A DNA stretch of 64,000 bases from Bdellovibrionales bacterium RIFOXYC1_FULL_37_79 (GTDB lineage Bacteria > Bdellovibrionota > Bacteriovoracia > Bacteriovoracales > Bacteriovoracaceae). Shown piece by piece: positions 17,850-26,175 of the stretch. The notes under the pieces are model-generated. The model was not told the DNA's origin. It searched no databases and worked only from the letters and a program-made list of their open reading frames with translations. Location of the stretch: the NCBI GenBank assembly GCA_001770015.1, contig MEQB01000042.1:62001-126000 (forward strand), written 5' to 3'. The position numbers were made by a program, and so were the translations under genes. How positions within the stretch are numbered: the stretch's first letter is position 1; each line of letters opens with the position of its first letter.

Positions 17850-18422
17850 TCAACGTTTTATTATAATATTATAATTTCTTTTTGAAGTCTTATTTCTTCG
17901 ATAACTGTGGAAATTTTGATTGCAGCAAGTACATATATTCGAGTGGATGAAGTTTATATCTGGATGGATGGAGGTAATTTGATTTTTAGCAGTGGTAATC
18001 AGGTCAAAAAATGTTTGGTGATTTTTTTGGATAGTAGTGCCGTGTTGGTTAAAGTTTTTTATAAAGTCCGTGGCAACTTCGTAGCAACAGGGGTAGATGC
18101 ATGGTCCGATATAAAGTGTGTGAGGGATTATTTGACTAATTTGTTTTTGAAATAGAATGCCGTTTGCAAGACCTTTCCATCCAGCGTGTAAAAAAACAAA
18201 TCCCTTTTTTCCAAGAATGAATATGGGAAGACAGTCAGCGGTTAGGATGCATAGTGGGTCGTTAATTTGTTCAAAATCGTAAACCAAAAAACCGTCGGCT
18301 TTTTTATCAACCTCACTTGGGGAAATAATGAGATTGCTATGAATTTGATAAAGTGTGATAATCGGCGGGGGTGGTTCCTTGGCAAGGGTGTGAAAAATGT
18401 AATCACCGATTATTTGTTGCAT
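17850..18422 (-). CDS. pgeF: PgeF/YfiH family protein (laccase-domain peptidoglycan editing factor)
   Basis: The 190-residue protein carries the DUF152/YfiH motifs: QIHSN, ILTADCLPIFIL, FLHAGWKGLANG, YIGPCIYPCCYEV and CTCCNQNFHSYRRNKTSKRNYN. Histidine and cysteine zinc ligands are visible. Family members act as purine nucleoside phosphorylases, or as hydrolases that correct misbuilt UDP-MurNAc-Ser. At 190 residues it is shorter than typical members (about 240), mainly at the N terminus, although the catalytic motifs remain. The start overlaps the end of rluD by 13 nt. Confidence 0.9.
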   Translation of the reverse strand: MQQIIGDYIFHTLAKEPPPPIITLYQIHSNLIISPSEVDKKADGFLVYDFEQINDPLCILTADCLPIFILGKKGFVFLHAGWKGLANGILFQKQISQIIPHTLYIGPCIYPCCYEVATDFIKNFNQHGTTIQKNHQTFFDLITTAKNQITSIHPDINFIHSNICTCCNQNFHSYRRNKTSKRNYNIIIKR

Positions 18423-19384
18423 GCAAATACTTGTTTCCAGATGGAGGGAGGATCAACTTCGTAATAAATTTTTTCTTTGGAAATAGGATGAATAAATCCA
18501 AGTGCCCTGGCGTGAAGCAGTGGGTGAGGATAACTCGCTAAAATATTTTTCAGGTCGTTATTTAAATGGGCCAGTTGATTATGGGGGTTGCCATAGAGTG
18601 CATCCATCAGAACGGGAGTTTTGAGGAGAGTTGCTAGATGAACCCGGATCTGGTGAGTTCTTCCGGTTTCAAGTCTGACTTCCAGATGCATGATTTTGCC
18701 CAATTCTTTTTTTACCTTATAGTGGGTTATGGCATCTCTTCCACCAGCAACATTGGTGGCCATTTTAAGTCGATTCGTCCGATGGCGCCCAATCGTGGAG
18801 CGCAAAGTTCCTCCGGGTGGTATCGAAGCCTTTAATATTAACGCCTCGTAAATTCTGTCAATGTTGTGAGCAGAAAATAATGAGATTAGTCCCTCATGGC
18901 ATTTCATGGATTTAGCAACAACCATAACTCCGCTGGTTCCTTTATCTAGCCGGTGAACTATGCCGGGGCGAATTTGATTTCCAATCTTTTGCAGATCAGG
19001 GCAGTGATGTAAAACAGCATTAACCAAGGTACCTGTATAATTACCTGGAGCTGGGTGGGTAACCAGTCCTGCTGGTTTATTGACAATAATTAAATGTTCA
19101 TCTTCATATAAAATATCTAGAGGAATATTTTCTGGTTTGGCATCGGTGGGGATTGGTTCAGGGATATCAACTTCTATAACCGTATCAACACTGGGCATTT
19201 TTTTAAGTTCAAGTGATTGATTGAAATTACCCTCGACAATATAAATCATTCCGTTGTTAAACAGTTCCTTAATGACTGTCCTGCTATAGCCTGTAAGTTT
19301 GCTTACCAGATAATGATCAAATCTTTTAAAATTATCTCTGCTTTCTTGGTCTATTTTTAAAACAAGTGTTTCTTGGCCATTCAT
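18410..19384 (-). CDS. rluD: Ribosomal large-subunit pseudouridine synthase, RluD family
   Basis: The 324-residue protein has an N-terminal S4-like RNA-binding domain (FDHYLVSKLTGYSRTVIKELFNNGMIYI), then a pseudouridine synthase domain with the catalytic motif HRLDKGTSG (Asp147) and the RTHQIRVHLA segment. This is the RluA/RluC/RluD group; the S4 domain argues for RluD or RluC, which modify 23S rRNA helix 69 or nearby sites. No ribosome site precedes the ATG, and translation probably couples to the J/HTH gene ending 8 nt upstream. Confidence 0.9.
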   Translation of the reverse strand: MNGQETLVLKIDQESRDNFKRFDHYLVSKLTGYSRTVIKELFNNGMIYIVEGNFNQSLELKKMPSVDTVIEVDIPEPIPTDAKPENIPLDILYEDEHLIIVNKPAGLVTHPAPGNYTGTLVNAVLHHCPDLQKIGNQIRPGIVHRLDKGTSGVMVVAKSMKCHEGLISLFSAHNIDRIYEALILKASIPPGGTLRSTIGRHRTNRLKMATNVAGGRDAITHYKVKKELGKIMHLEVRLETGRTHQIRVHLATLLKTPVLMDALYGNPHNQLAHLNNDLKNILASYPHPLLHARALGFIHPISKEKIYYEVDPPSIWKQVFACNK

Positions 19385-19392
19385 TTAATGAG

Positions 19393-20064
19393 TTAATTAG
19401 TATGGTTGATTGATTTCAAGTGTTCAAGATAGGAGGTGGCCACGAGGTCAGGGTTGAGTTTTAGGCATTTGGCATATTGATAGACAAATCCTCTAACATA
19501 GACCAAAGCAGGAAGGTTGGTCACATCTTCCTGCTCAATTTTTTGAATATAGGTTTTGGAGATTTTAGTCATCTCGGCCATTCGATTAATATCAACATTT
19601 TTATATTCTCTGATTTTTTTAAGAAATTCTCCGTTATAATGGGAGGTCTTTTCAATTTCCTGTTCGAAGTTTGGGTCAACGCTGTAATCTAAATTGAAGC
19701 GTTTATTGGCAATTATCTTACCGATATTTTTTCCGTCGGTGTTTCCTGCTAATTTAGTCTGGGTGCTATCGTTTTCCCTTTGCATGGCTTCTTGTTGAAA
19801 TCGTTCTTGTCTGGTGGGAGGATTGACCAGACCTCTGGCGGTGTTATATCTTATCCTTTTTTCAGGGTCACTTAGGATGGAATAAGCCTCTTCAATGTTT
19901 TCGACAATTCGGGCACACTCTTCTGCACTCATTAGGGAATATAGGGCGATGGAGTCGGTAGTGTATGCATTTTTAACTTGAATATAGGCCCGATGAATTT
20001 CTTGTGGGTCTGCTAGCGGAGAGACTTCTAAGATTTCATAATAATTTTTATTATCTTCAGACAT
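19393..20064 (-). CDS. J-like domain fused to RodZ-type helix-turn-helix
   Basis: The 223-residue protein begins with a DnaJ-like domain (about 7-75: NYYEILEVSPLADPQEIHRAY ... EAYSILSDPEKRIRYNTARG). The HPD motif needed to stimulate DnaK is absent; the loop reads AYTTDSIALYSLMS. A polar linker leads to a RodZ/HTH_25-type helix-turn-helix (about 148-215: FLKKIREYKNVDINRMAEMTKISKTYIQKIEQEDVTNLPALVYVRGFVYQYAKCL). No transmembrane segment follows, unlike RodZ. AGAGG precedes the start. The gene sits 23 nt after a MinD-like ATPase, suggesting a joint role in positioning or regulation. The function is unproven. Confidence 0.82.
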   Translation of the reverse strand: MSEDNKNYYEILEVSPLADPQEIHRAYIQVKNAYTTDSIALYSLMSAEECARIVENIEEAYSILSDPEKRIRYNTARGLVNPPTRQERFQQEAMQRENDSTQTKLAGNTDGKNIGKIIANKRFNLDYSVDPNFEQEIEKTSHYNGEFLKKIREYKNVDINRMAEMTKISKTYIQKIEQEDVTNLPALVYVRGFVYQYAKCLKLNPDLVATSYLEHLKSINHTN

Positions 20065-20087
20065 ATTACCTCTAGGGGTTAAAAGGT

Positions 20088-21029
20088 TTAACTGATATTT
20101 AATAACCTATGAATAATTTTATCAAAACTGGTGACCAAATTGGAATTGGGAAATTCCATTAATAGTGGTCTTCTTCTTTTTACACTTTGCCATACAGTGG
20201 CGTCATAATTTAAATATCCGACATAGTCTAAGTTAATTCCAAAATATTTTTTGCAAATAAGTTTCATTGAAAATCCAATATCAATATCGGCCTGGGTTCT
20301 TGATTGATTAATAATAAGTTTGCATCTTAGATTATCAATTTCCGCTTTAACTTTTTGGCCAATTTGGGGCTGGATTTCAATGATTTTATCAATGAGATCG
20401 GCGGGCAGTGAGTTGGTAGTAATTTTTGCATTAATCGCCTGGTCAACAATATGGCCAATTTCCCAGAGTTCTTCAATCATTTTAAGTTTGCGGTGATAGA
20501 CAGATTTTATAAATCGATAGGTATTTTCAATGGAGGTTGGCTCGGGGAGTGCAATCAAGATCCCTTGATCGGCGGCTATAAAAAAATCTAGGGTATTAAA
20601 GGTCGTTCCTGCCCCTAGGTCAAGAATAATATAATCACAATCGAGTTCTCTTAGTTTGCTAAGGAGTTTGCTTTTTTGAATTTGTCTTAGGTTAGCAATG
20701 CCTACATCGTCTTGAGCGCCGCTGATTATTCCAAGGTTGGGAATGGCAGTAGGGGTAAGCAGTTTATTCAGGTCATGAACTTTTTTGGAGAGGTAATCAG
20801 AGAGGGTTCGTTCTGGAATATTGACACCCAAGCAGGTATGAAGGTTGGCACCCCCAAGATCCAAATCCACCGCACAGACTCGATAGCCCATTAAAGCCAG
20901 ACAGATTGAAAGGTTGGCGGTAACTAGACTTTTTCCAACACCGCCCTTGCCTCCACCTATGGCCCAAATTTTTTTATTATCTGAAAAAGCATTTATGCTT
21001 CCATCGGAATCATTATCAAAAAGTGACAT
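20088..21029 (-). CDS. MinD/ParA-family P-loop ATPase
   Basis: The 313-residue protein has the deviant Walker A GGGKGGVGKS (25-34), the switch region AVDLDLGGANLHTCLG and DYIILDLGAGTTFNTLDFF, typical of MinD/FlhG-type ATPases that dimerise on ATP binding. It resembles the large MinD-like proteins of deltaproteobacteria and Bdellovibrio more than cell-division MinD, since no minC or minE is nearby. A polar N-terminal extension precedes the P loop. It heads a six-gene operon. A TATAAT-like -10 element lies near 21072-21077 on this strand. What it positions is unknown. Confidence 0.85.
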   Translation of the reverse strand: MSLFDNDSDGSINAFSDNKKIWAIGGGKGGVGKSLVTANLSICLALMGYRVCAVDLDLGGANLHTCLGVNIPERTLSDYLSKKVHDLNKLLTPTAIPNLGIISGAQDDVGIANLRQIQKSKLLSKLRELDCDYIILDLGAGTTFNTLDFFIAADQGILIALPEPTSIENTYRFIKSVYHRKLKMIEELWEIGHIVDQAINAKITTNSLPADLIDKIIEIQPQIGQKVKAEIDNLRCKLIINQSRTQADIDIGFSMKLICKKYFGINLDYVGYLNYDATVWQSVKRRRPLLMEFPNSNLVTSFDKIIHRLLNIS

Positions 21030-21231
21030 ACGTTATCTCGCCCATGCCTATTGTTGGTTTTGCACCTTACCATTATATGTATAAAAAACGATAATGTAAT
21101 GATTGTTTTTAAGAATCTGAGATATTCTATAAGAGCCAGATGCGCCGGGTGTCATGACGTGTTTGGTATCACGAATGGTGGAAGTCATCTGCTGACTTGA
21201 TCATCTTGGAAATAATTGAGAAAATGAATCG

Positions 21232-22164
21232 ATGAAGGAATTAAAGCCCATAAACAAACTTTCTCCCTGTCTTGTTTCAAAAATTTGGGGAGGTGAAAAA
21301 CTGGTTAAGTTTAAAAAAATGAAGCAGGCAATTTTTGATTCTCCGATAGGGGAATCCTGGGAAATCTCAGTCCATCCAGATGGTCCATGCTTCTTGGATA
21401 ACGTCCCGTTAAACCATTACATTTCTTCTGAGTGTTTACCTTATCTGGTCAAGTTTATTGATACTGCCGATAACCTCTCTGTTCAAGTTCATCCCGATAA
21501 TGAATATGCTATGATGAATGAACGGTCGGTTGGAAAAACTGAGTGTTGGATCATTCTTGATTGCGCTCCATCGTCGGGGATTTATCTCGGGATAAAACAG
21601 GGGGTTACCAGAAAACGTTTTGAAAACGCCATTATGAATAATGAGGATATAAGTCAGCTTTTAAATTTTTATGAGACTCATAGAGGTGATTTCTTTTTTG
21701 TTCCAGCAGGTACGGTTCATGCGATTGGGAAAGATGTTTTGCTTTGTGAGATTCAGCAAAATTCCGGGATCACATACCGGGTTTGGGATTGGAACAGGCT
21801 GGATGATAACGGTCGTCCTAGAGATCTGCATATAAATAAGGCCATGGAGGTTATTGCTTTTGATGAAGAGCTAAATTCCAATCGGCAATTTCAAATCAGG
21901 AAGGATATTTTCAAAGGTCATGGTCAAAAAATTGCCAAACATACAGATTTTGAAATTGATTACTATGCTATTTCTGATGACATTCAGATTAATGCTCTCG
22001 ATAATAAGAGAATGAACAGTTGTATTTGCCTGGAAGGATCTTTTGAAATAATTCATGGGAGCGATCATGAATTTATCAATGAATGGGAAACAGCTCTATT
22101 AAATCCTCGACTCAAATATAGTATAAATTCTAAAGCAGGATGCAAAATCCTATGGATTGGTTGA
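21232..22164 (+). CDS. manA: Mannose-6-phosphate isomerase, class I type
   Basis: The 310-residue cupin enzyme interconverts fructose-6-phosphate and mannose-6-phosphate, feeding mannose sugars for the cell envelope. Zinc ligands are Q85 and H87 in SVQVHPDNEY, E104 in GKTECW and H163 in PAGTVHAIG. QQNSGITYRVWDWNR is a further family motif. The length is that of the short ManA/GmuF type. The N-terminal half is conserved while the tail (about 230-310) is divergent. A lipoprotein gene follows 2 nt after the stop codon, so the two are probably co-transcribed. Confidence 0.92.
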   Translation: MKELKPINKLSPCLVSKIWGGEKLVKFKKMKQAIFDSPIGESWEISVHPDGPCFLDNVPLNHYISSECLPYLVKFIDTADNLSVQVHPDNEYAMMNERSVGKTECWIILDCAPSSGIYLGIKQGVTRKRFENAIMNNEDISQLLNFYETHRGDFFFVPAGTVHAIGKDVLLCEIQQNSGITYRVWDWNRLDDNGRPRDLHINKAMEVIAFDEELNSNRQFQIRKDIFKGHGQKIAKHTDFEIDYYAISDDIQINALDNKRMNSCICLEGSFEIIHGSDHEFINEWETALLNPRLKYSINSKAGCKILWIG

Positions 22165-22166
22165 TT

Positions 22167-22967
22167 ATGAAAAAAAATTTTTTTCCTATGTTGGCCCTAG
22201 TATTAATGGTTTCTTGCAAGGATTATTCAACTATCTTAGTGGAAAAAAATGGTGCAAATATAACCATTGTTAATGCTGAGATTGACTCGGCTCAAGTGAT
22301 TAGATGGAAGGTGGGATCTTTATTTAAATACACGGTTAGCAAAGGGGTTTTGGTAAAATTAGAGTTACCCCAACTAAGGGCAGAAGATATTCAAACTTTG
22401 ATGGACAATTATGAGATTGATTCGTGGATTGTGAGGGTTTCTAAGGATTTTTCTGGGAGAAGACATGTACTGGGGGAAATTTTTATGCCTTTGCAGTCAT
22501 CTGCTTTGAGTCGTATGTCTTCTAATTCAGCGGCTTTTTTTGCGGTTTATTATTCAGCAGCAGCACCATCCCCTCGTTTTGAAAATTTTCAATGTCCGGC
22601 TTTTAATCATCGAAAGTTAATTGGTGACGTAGATATTGAAGATAACGGCATTGGTTGGCAAACCTTGGCGGTAGGGCATAATGAACAAGGCAGCCGGGAA
22701 TCACAGCTACAACAGTTTAGTCTCGATCCCATAACTCTAAATGGAGGTTCGTCACTTTTTGGAACCTATATCGTCGAGTTGGCAACCTTTTCTCATCGCA
22801 CGAGGACGCAAAAGTCTAGCTATATTGAGTATCCTCAAAAAGTGGTAGTTTCTGAGGAAAATGAAGTTACGGTTGGCGGATGTGAAAATAGCGATATTCC
22901 TGCCAAACAGCCGGATAAGTTGGATATGAAGAGCTTTAAATTCAAGAAATCTGCTTCGGATAATTAA
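22167..22967 (+). CDS. Lipoprotein of unknown function
   Basis: The 266-residue protein starts at the ATG 2 nt after the manA stop; an upstream in-frame ATG inside manA would place the signal peptide internally. The lipobox LALVLMVSC indicates lipid attachment. The mature part is beta-rich (IVNAEIDSAQVIRWKVGSLFKYTVSKGVLVKLELP), with a central Ser/Ala-rich segment and a charged C terminus. No family is recognised. It converges with the next gene, overlapping it by 4 nt. Confidence 0.72.
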   Translation: MKKNFFPMLALVLMVSCKDYSTILVEKNGANITIVNAEIDSAQVIRWKVGSLFKYTVSKGVLVKLELPQLRAEDIQTLMDNYEIDSWIVRVSKDFSGRRHVLGEIFMPLQSSALSRMSSNSAAFFAVYYSAAAPSPRFENFQCPAFNHRKLIGDVDIEDNGIGWQTLAVGHNEQGSRESQLQQFSLDPITLNGGSSLFGTYIVELATFSHRTRTQKSSYIEYPQKVVVSEENEVTVGGCENSDIPAKQPDKLDMKSFKFKKSASDN

Positions 22968-23320
22968 TTGAAGCGACAATGAATGGGATACATTATGTTG
23001 TGCCCTTCCATCGTTTTCATTTCAATGTAATCATCAACATCGCTGAAATTGTCTAAATTGGAAATGTGAATAAAATATTTTTTATCTTCGTGATTGAGCA
23101 TTTGATTAATGCCACTGTTTACATACTGGGTGCGGGCGGGAATGGATGAAGCGATCGCTCGTAAAGGATCATTCTCCTTATCGATGAAAGTGACTGAGTT
23201 TTCCCGAAGTAAGAACGCTTTGTTCATTCTTTCTGATTCACATTTGATTATTTTAAATTCACTTGCCACAACATTGGTGGTGATGATGCTGAAAAAAAGG
23301 ATCAAAATAGTCTTTTTCAT
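22964..23320 (-). CDS. Small exported protein of unknown function
   Basis: The 118-residue protein has a signal peptide (MKKTILILFFSIITTNVVAS) and two cysteines in the mature part (IIKCESERM and the C-terminal HCRFN), again one near each end. It overlaps the tail of the convergent lipoprotein gene by 4 nt. No domain is recognised. The two-cysteine plan suggests a periplasmic disulfide formed by the VKOR-DsbA enzyme encoded elsewhere in the window; this is inference. Confidence 0.68.
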   Translation of the reverse strand: MKKTILILFFSIITTNVVASEFKIIKCESERMNKAFLLRENSVTFIDKENDPLRAIASSIPARTQYVNSGINQMLNHEDKKYFIHISNLDNFSDVDDYIEMKTMEGHNIMYPIHCRFN

Positions 23321-23493
23321 AATTAGTCTCCTGGATACCTCAACTTATTTTTTGCAAGGGGGATGCCAGTAGTTGGGTTGTAAAAAGCTGAAATTACAAA
23401 TAGTTGTATAATAAAAGAGAGAACGGAACTGTCTATTTCTTGTAATTGTATAGTTTCTGGACAGTTTCTATAAATAATATTTACTTGGATTGC

Positions 23494-23922
23494 TTATAAA
23501 TTTTTCTGCGTGATGATATGTTCTAAAACATTATTCCATTTTTTAAATTTTTCGATACTTTCGTTGATGCTGCAGATGAGACTTATTTTATCGATAGGTT
23601 TGAAGATAATCTCCTTAGCACCGGCCTTAAAGCAAGCATAGGCATCAATAAGATTAATCCCACCAGTCATAACTATAATGTCAATGCCGAGTCGCAGATC
23701 CATGATTTGTCTGACCAACATGTCACCGTATAAATCCGGCATGTTAATGTCGGTGATGACCAGATGAAATTGTTTATTTTTTATGGCCTCAAGTGCTTCT
23801 TTTGGATCCTGGAAATACTCAATTTCAAGTTCATTTTCATCCTCAAGCATGACTTCAATGAGTTTTAAGATAGTTCGATTGTCATCAATTATAGCAGTCT
23901 TTAACGGAAACGGTATTTTCAT
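23494..23922 (-). CDS. Stand-alone response-regulator receiver domain
   Basis: The 142-residue protein is a single CheY-like receiver. Conserved residues are all present: the acidic pair D13/D14, the phospho-acceptor D58 in LVITDINMPD, T86 in IVMTGG and K108 in IIFKPI. No output domain follows. It would be phosphorylated by a histidine kinase outside this window. AAGGA lies upstream of the ATG. It is monocistronic and flanked by unrelated exported-protein genes. Confidence 0.9.
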   Translation of the reverse strand: MKIPFPLKTAIIDDNRTILKLIEVMLEDENELEIEYFQDPKEALEAIKNKQFHLVITDINMPDLYGDMLVRQIMDLRLGIDIIVMTGGINLIDAYACFKAGAKEIIFKPIDKISLICSINESIEKFKKWNNVLEHIITQKNL

Positions 23923-24072
23923 CCTAAAAATCCTTTTATATGTTTTTTATATTATTGTAATGAGGGAGCGTGGTTGAAGCAAATGTTTATTTTAAAGCAA
24001 ATAGTTTGGTTGCGTTGAGTGTTAATCGATGGTAGAAAGAGACGATTTTTGTAAAAATTAAGAGGGGTGAGT

Positions 24073-24576
24073 ATGGTCAAACTTTTGATTACTTTTGTTG
24101 CTTTTTTGCTTGCGTTTAACCTGTTTTCGGCCCAGGTGATTTTAATTCCAAATATTGAGGCAAATTGCTCGAATGAAGACAGTGATTACAATCAACTTAA
24201 TCGCGTAGCCAATGTGCTTAAAACCGATAACTTGGAACGAGGTGAAGTGATCGTTGAATTTTACACAGATCATGGACGTTGTGCTGATGGAAGCTATAAG
24301 ACATTACTAATTCATGATAACGCCAGCCTTACCTTTTGGAAAGAGGGAGTCAATTTCCCTTGGACAAAGTATCCATTTGTTAGCAGTTTAGAGTTACTTG
24401 ATGAAAACACTGCCAAGGTTACCCTGGTTTTTGATATCAAAAAATTGTTTAAAAAAAAGGCGATGAGGAAATTTGCCTATTGGTTCACACCTGCACCCAA
24501 GACTCACTATAAGTGGTATATAATTTTAGAGCAAAGAGCAGAAGGTGATGTCCGGGTTGTTATGAAACAAATTTAG
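24073..24576 (+). CDS. Small exported protein of unknown function
   Basis: The 167-residue protein starts at the ATG at 24073, 5 nt after AGAGGGG; a GTG 6 nt earlier is less well placed. The signal peptide MVKLLITFVAFLLAFNLFSA is followed by a mature region with two cysteines (EANCSNEDS and GRCADGS). A basic segment occurs near FKKKAMRKFAYWF. No family is recognised. A strong terminator follows, so it is transcribed alone. Confidence 0.7.
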   Translation: MVKLLITFVAFLLAFNLFSAQVILIPNIEANCSNEDSDYNQLNRVANVLKTDNLERGEVIVEFYTDHGRCADGSYKTLLIHDNASLTFWKEGVNFPWTKYPFVSSLELLDENTAKVTLVFDIKKLFKKKAMRKFAYWFTPAPKTHYKWYIILEQRAEGDVRVVMKQI

Positions 24577-24608
24577 TCCTATTTTTTTAAGATATTTTGT
24601 TGCAAAGG

Positions 24609-24634
24609 GCCTGATATTTATCAGGCTTTTTTTT
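24609..24634 (+). terminator. Rho-independent terminator
   Basis: A 7-bp stem (GCCTGAT / ATCAGGC) with an ATTT loop is followed by eight T residues, 32 nt after the stop of the small exported-protein gene. Confidence 0.92.
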
Positions 24635-24737
24635 AATAATCAGGGTTATTTTTACCATCTAATCATTAAAAAATTGAATTGCCATATCGTCAATGGTAGC
24701 CAGCAATTGAATTAGCATGCGAATCAAGGGGTAGGCG

Positions 24738-26162
24738 ATGAAGGTAATGGTAATTGGAGTTTTGGTTTTACTGGTTTCTTGCGGGAGTAAAAATTCTGCA
24801 CCTAAAACCAAAAAAATCATCGAAAGTTCTTATGGTGATCCCGTAATTGCCAATCTTTTTGATAAAGAATGCGATGACAGTCGTGCGTTGAGCAGATTGG
24901 GGAATATGGATGTTTTTTATACCCAAAGTGGCATGGAAAAATCGGAACGTTTTGACTTTCGTGACTACCAAGGCAATCCTCTCTCGGGGAAATTTGTAAA
25001 AAATGTTTATCATAGTCGCAAACATGTTGACCGGCTTAAGTATAATGAGACTTTGAAGGTGATATTACCGGTATCCAGCCGGGTCATACAAGAAGGCCTG
25101 CCGCTATATATTTGTAGGGACGATGATTCTTACCCTCGTGACAGTATTGAAGCTTCCGCGTTGAGTGCCCTTTTATCGCTTGAAAAATCGTATAAATTTT
25201 ATATTGATTCGACGGATGATTCTTCGCTGCCTTCAATCAATCTCAATATGAATGAGAGATATATTAGGGAATTGATTTATAAGGAAACGGATAATGAAAT
25301 TTATATGCTCAGTAGTGATTTGGTGGATAATGCCTCCTATTCATTTGCAGAACAGAGTATTTCATTTTATCCACAGAAAAGCACAAATCCGATCTTTGGT
25401 AATTTTCCTGCCTGGAGAATTCCATTTGTTACTTCCCACGAAATGGGACATCATGTTTTAAACCACTATGTGCCGGTGGATGATTTCTTTTCTGTCAAGG
25501 TGATGGATCAATACGCTAAACACTCACAAAAAATGGCGGGAAATTGTGAAGATTTTTCTTTCAATAAAATTTTTGTTGAAGAAATGGATCAGCAGACAGA
25601 AGGAATATTAAAAATATTCCTGGCCTATCATGAAGCTTTCGCAGATATGTTTGCGTATTTATCGCTAGGCTCCAGTTATAACATGCTTATGGGGATTGAT
25701 TGTATGCAAAGCTCTCGAGATATTGATTCAAATATTTTTGCAGACTACACCGAAAAAAAGATGACCTCCTCGGTAGTTGAAAGCTATCTAAAACCGGTGT
25801 CGGCCAAGGATCTAATGAAAAAAAACAGTTGCACAACTCCCAATTTCCAAGATCCTCACGCCGTTGGGGCGGTGCTTGCCCATACGATGGGTGTGATGAT
25901 GAAGCTTGGAAATATTATGACTGCAGCGGATAAGCTGGAGGTAATGGTTCATTGGGCAAAGCTGGTAAAAGTAAACTTCCCGGTGATGAGTACGATCCCC
26001 CCCAGGGAATATTTAAAAGAAACAATGAAAATGTTTTTTGATGTATTGAAGGACTATTCCACTCTAAATGAAGCTCATTGTGCTTATATAAGCCAGGCCT
26101 TCACCGGTTTAAATTATTTAACCACATATAGCGCCGTCCAAGGCGAGTGTAGGGTGGATTGA
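24738..26162 (+). CDS. Lipoprotein with zincin metalloprotease motif
   Basis: The 474-residue protein has a lipobox (VLVLLVSC) and a zinc metalloprotease-type motif HEMGH at 234-238 (VTSHEMGHHVLNHYVP). A candidate third ligand is E299 in AYHEAFADMFAYLSLG, about 60 residues later, as in gluzincin-like enzymes. Several cysteines occur in the C-terminal half. I do not recognise the peptidase family. It would be a membrane-anchored envelope protease if active. It converges with the 930-residue protein gene. Confidence 0.75.
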   Translation: MKVMVIGVLVLLVSCGSKNSAPKTKKIIESSYGDPVIANLFDKECDDSRALSRLGNMDVFYTQSGMEKSERFDFRDYQGNPLSGKFVKNVYHSRKHVDRLKYNETLKVILPVSSRVIQEGLPLYICRDDDSYPRDSIEASALSALLSLEKSYKFYIDSTDDSSLPSINLNMNERYIRELIYKETDNEIYMLSSDLVDNASYSFAEQSISFYPQKSTNPIFGNFPAWRIPFVTSHEMGHHVLNHYVPVDDFFSVKVMDQYAKHSQKMAGNCEDFSFNKIFVEEMDQQTEGILKIFLAYHEAFADMFAYLSLGSSYNMLMGIDCMQSSRDIDSNIFADYTEKKMTSSVVESYLKPVSAKDLMKKNSCTTPNFQDPHAVGAVLAHTMGVMMKLGNIMTAADKLEVMVHWAKLVKVNFPVMSTIPPREYLKETMKMFFDVLKDYSTLNEAHCAYISQAFTGLNYLTTYSAVQGECRVD

Positions 26163-26175
26163 ATGAAGACCCCTG

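Noticed and set aside
23426-23467. Inverted repeat AACTGTC ... GACAGTT as an operator
   Set aside because: The arms are only 7 bp and separated by about 26 nt in an AT-rich gap, and no promoter fits around them.
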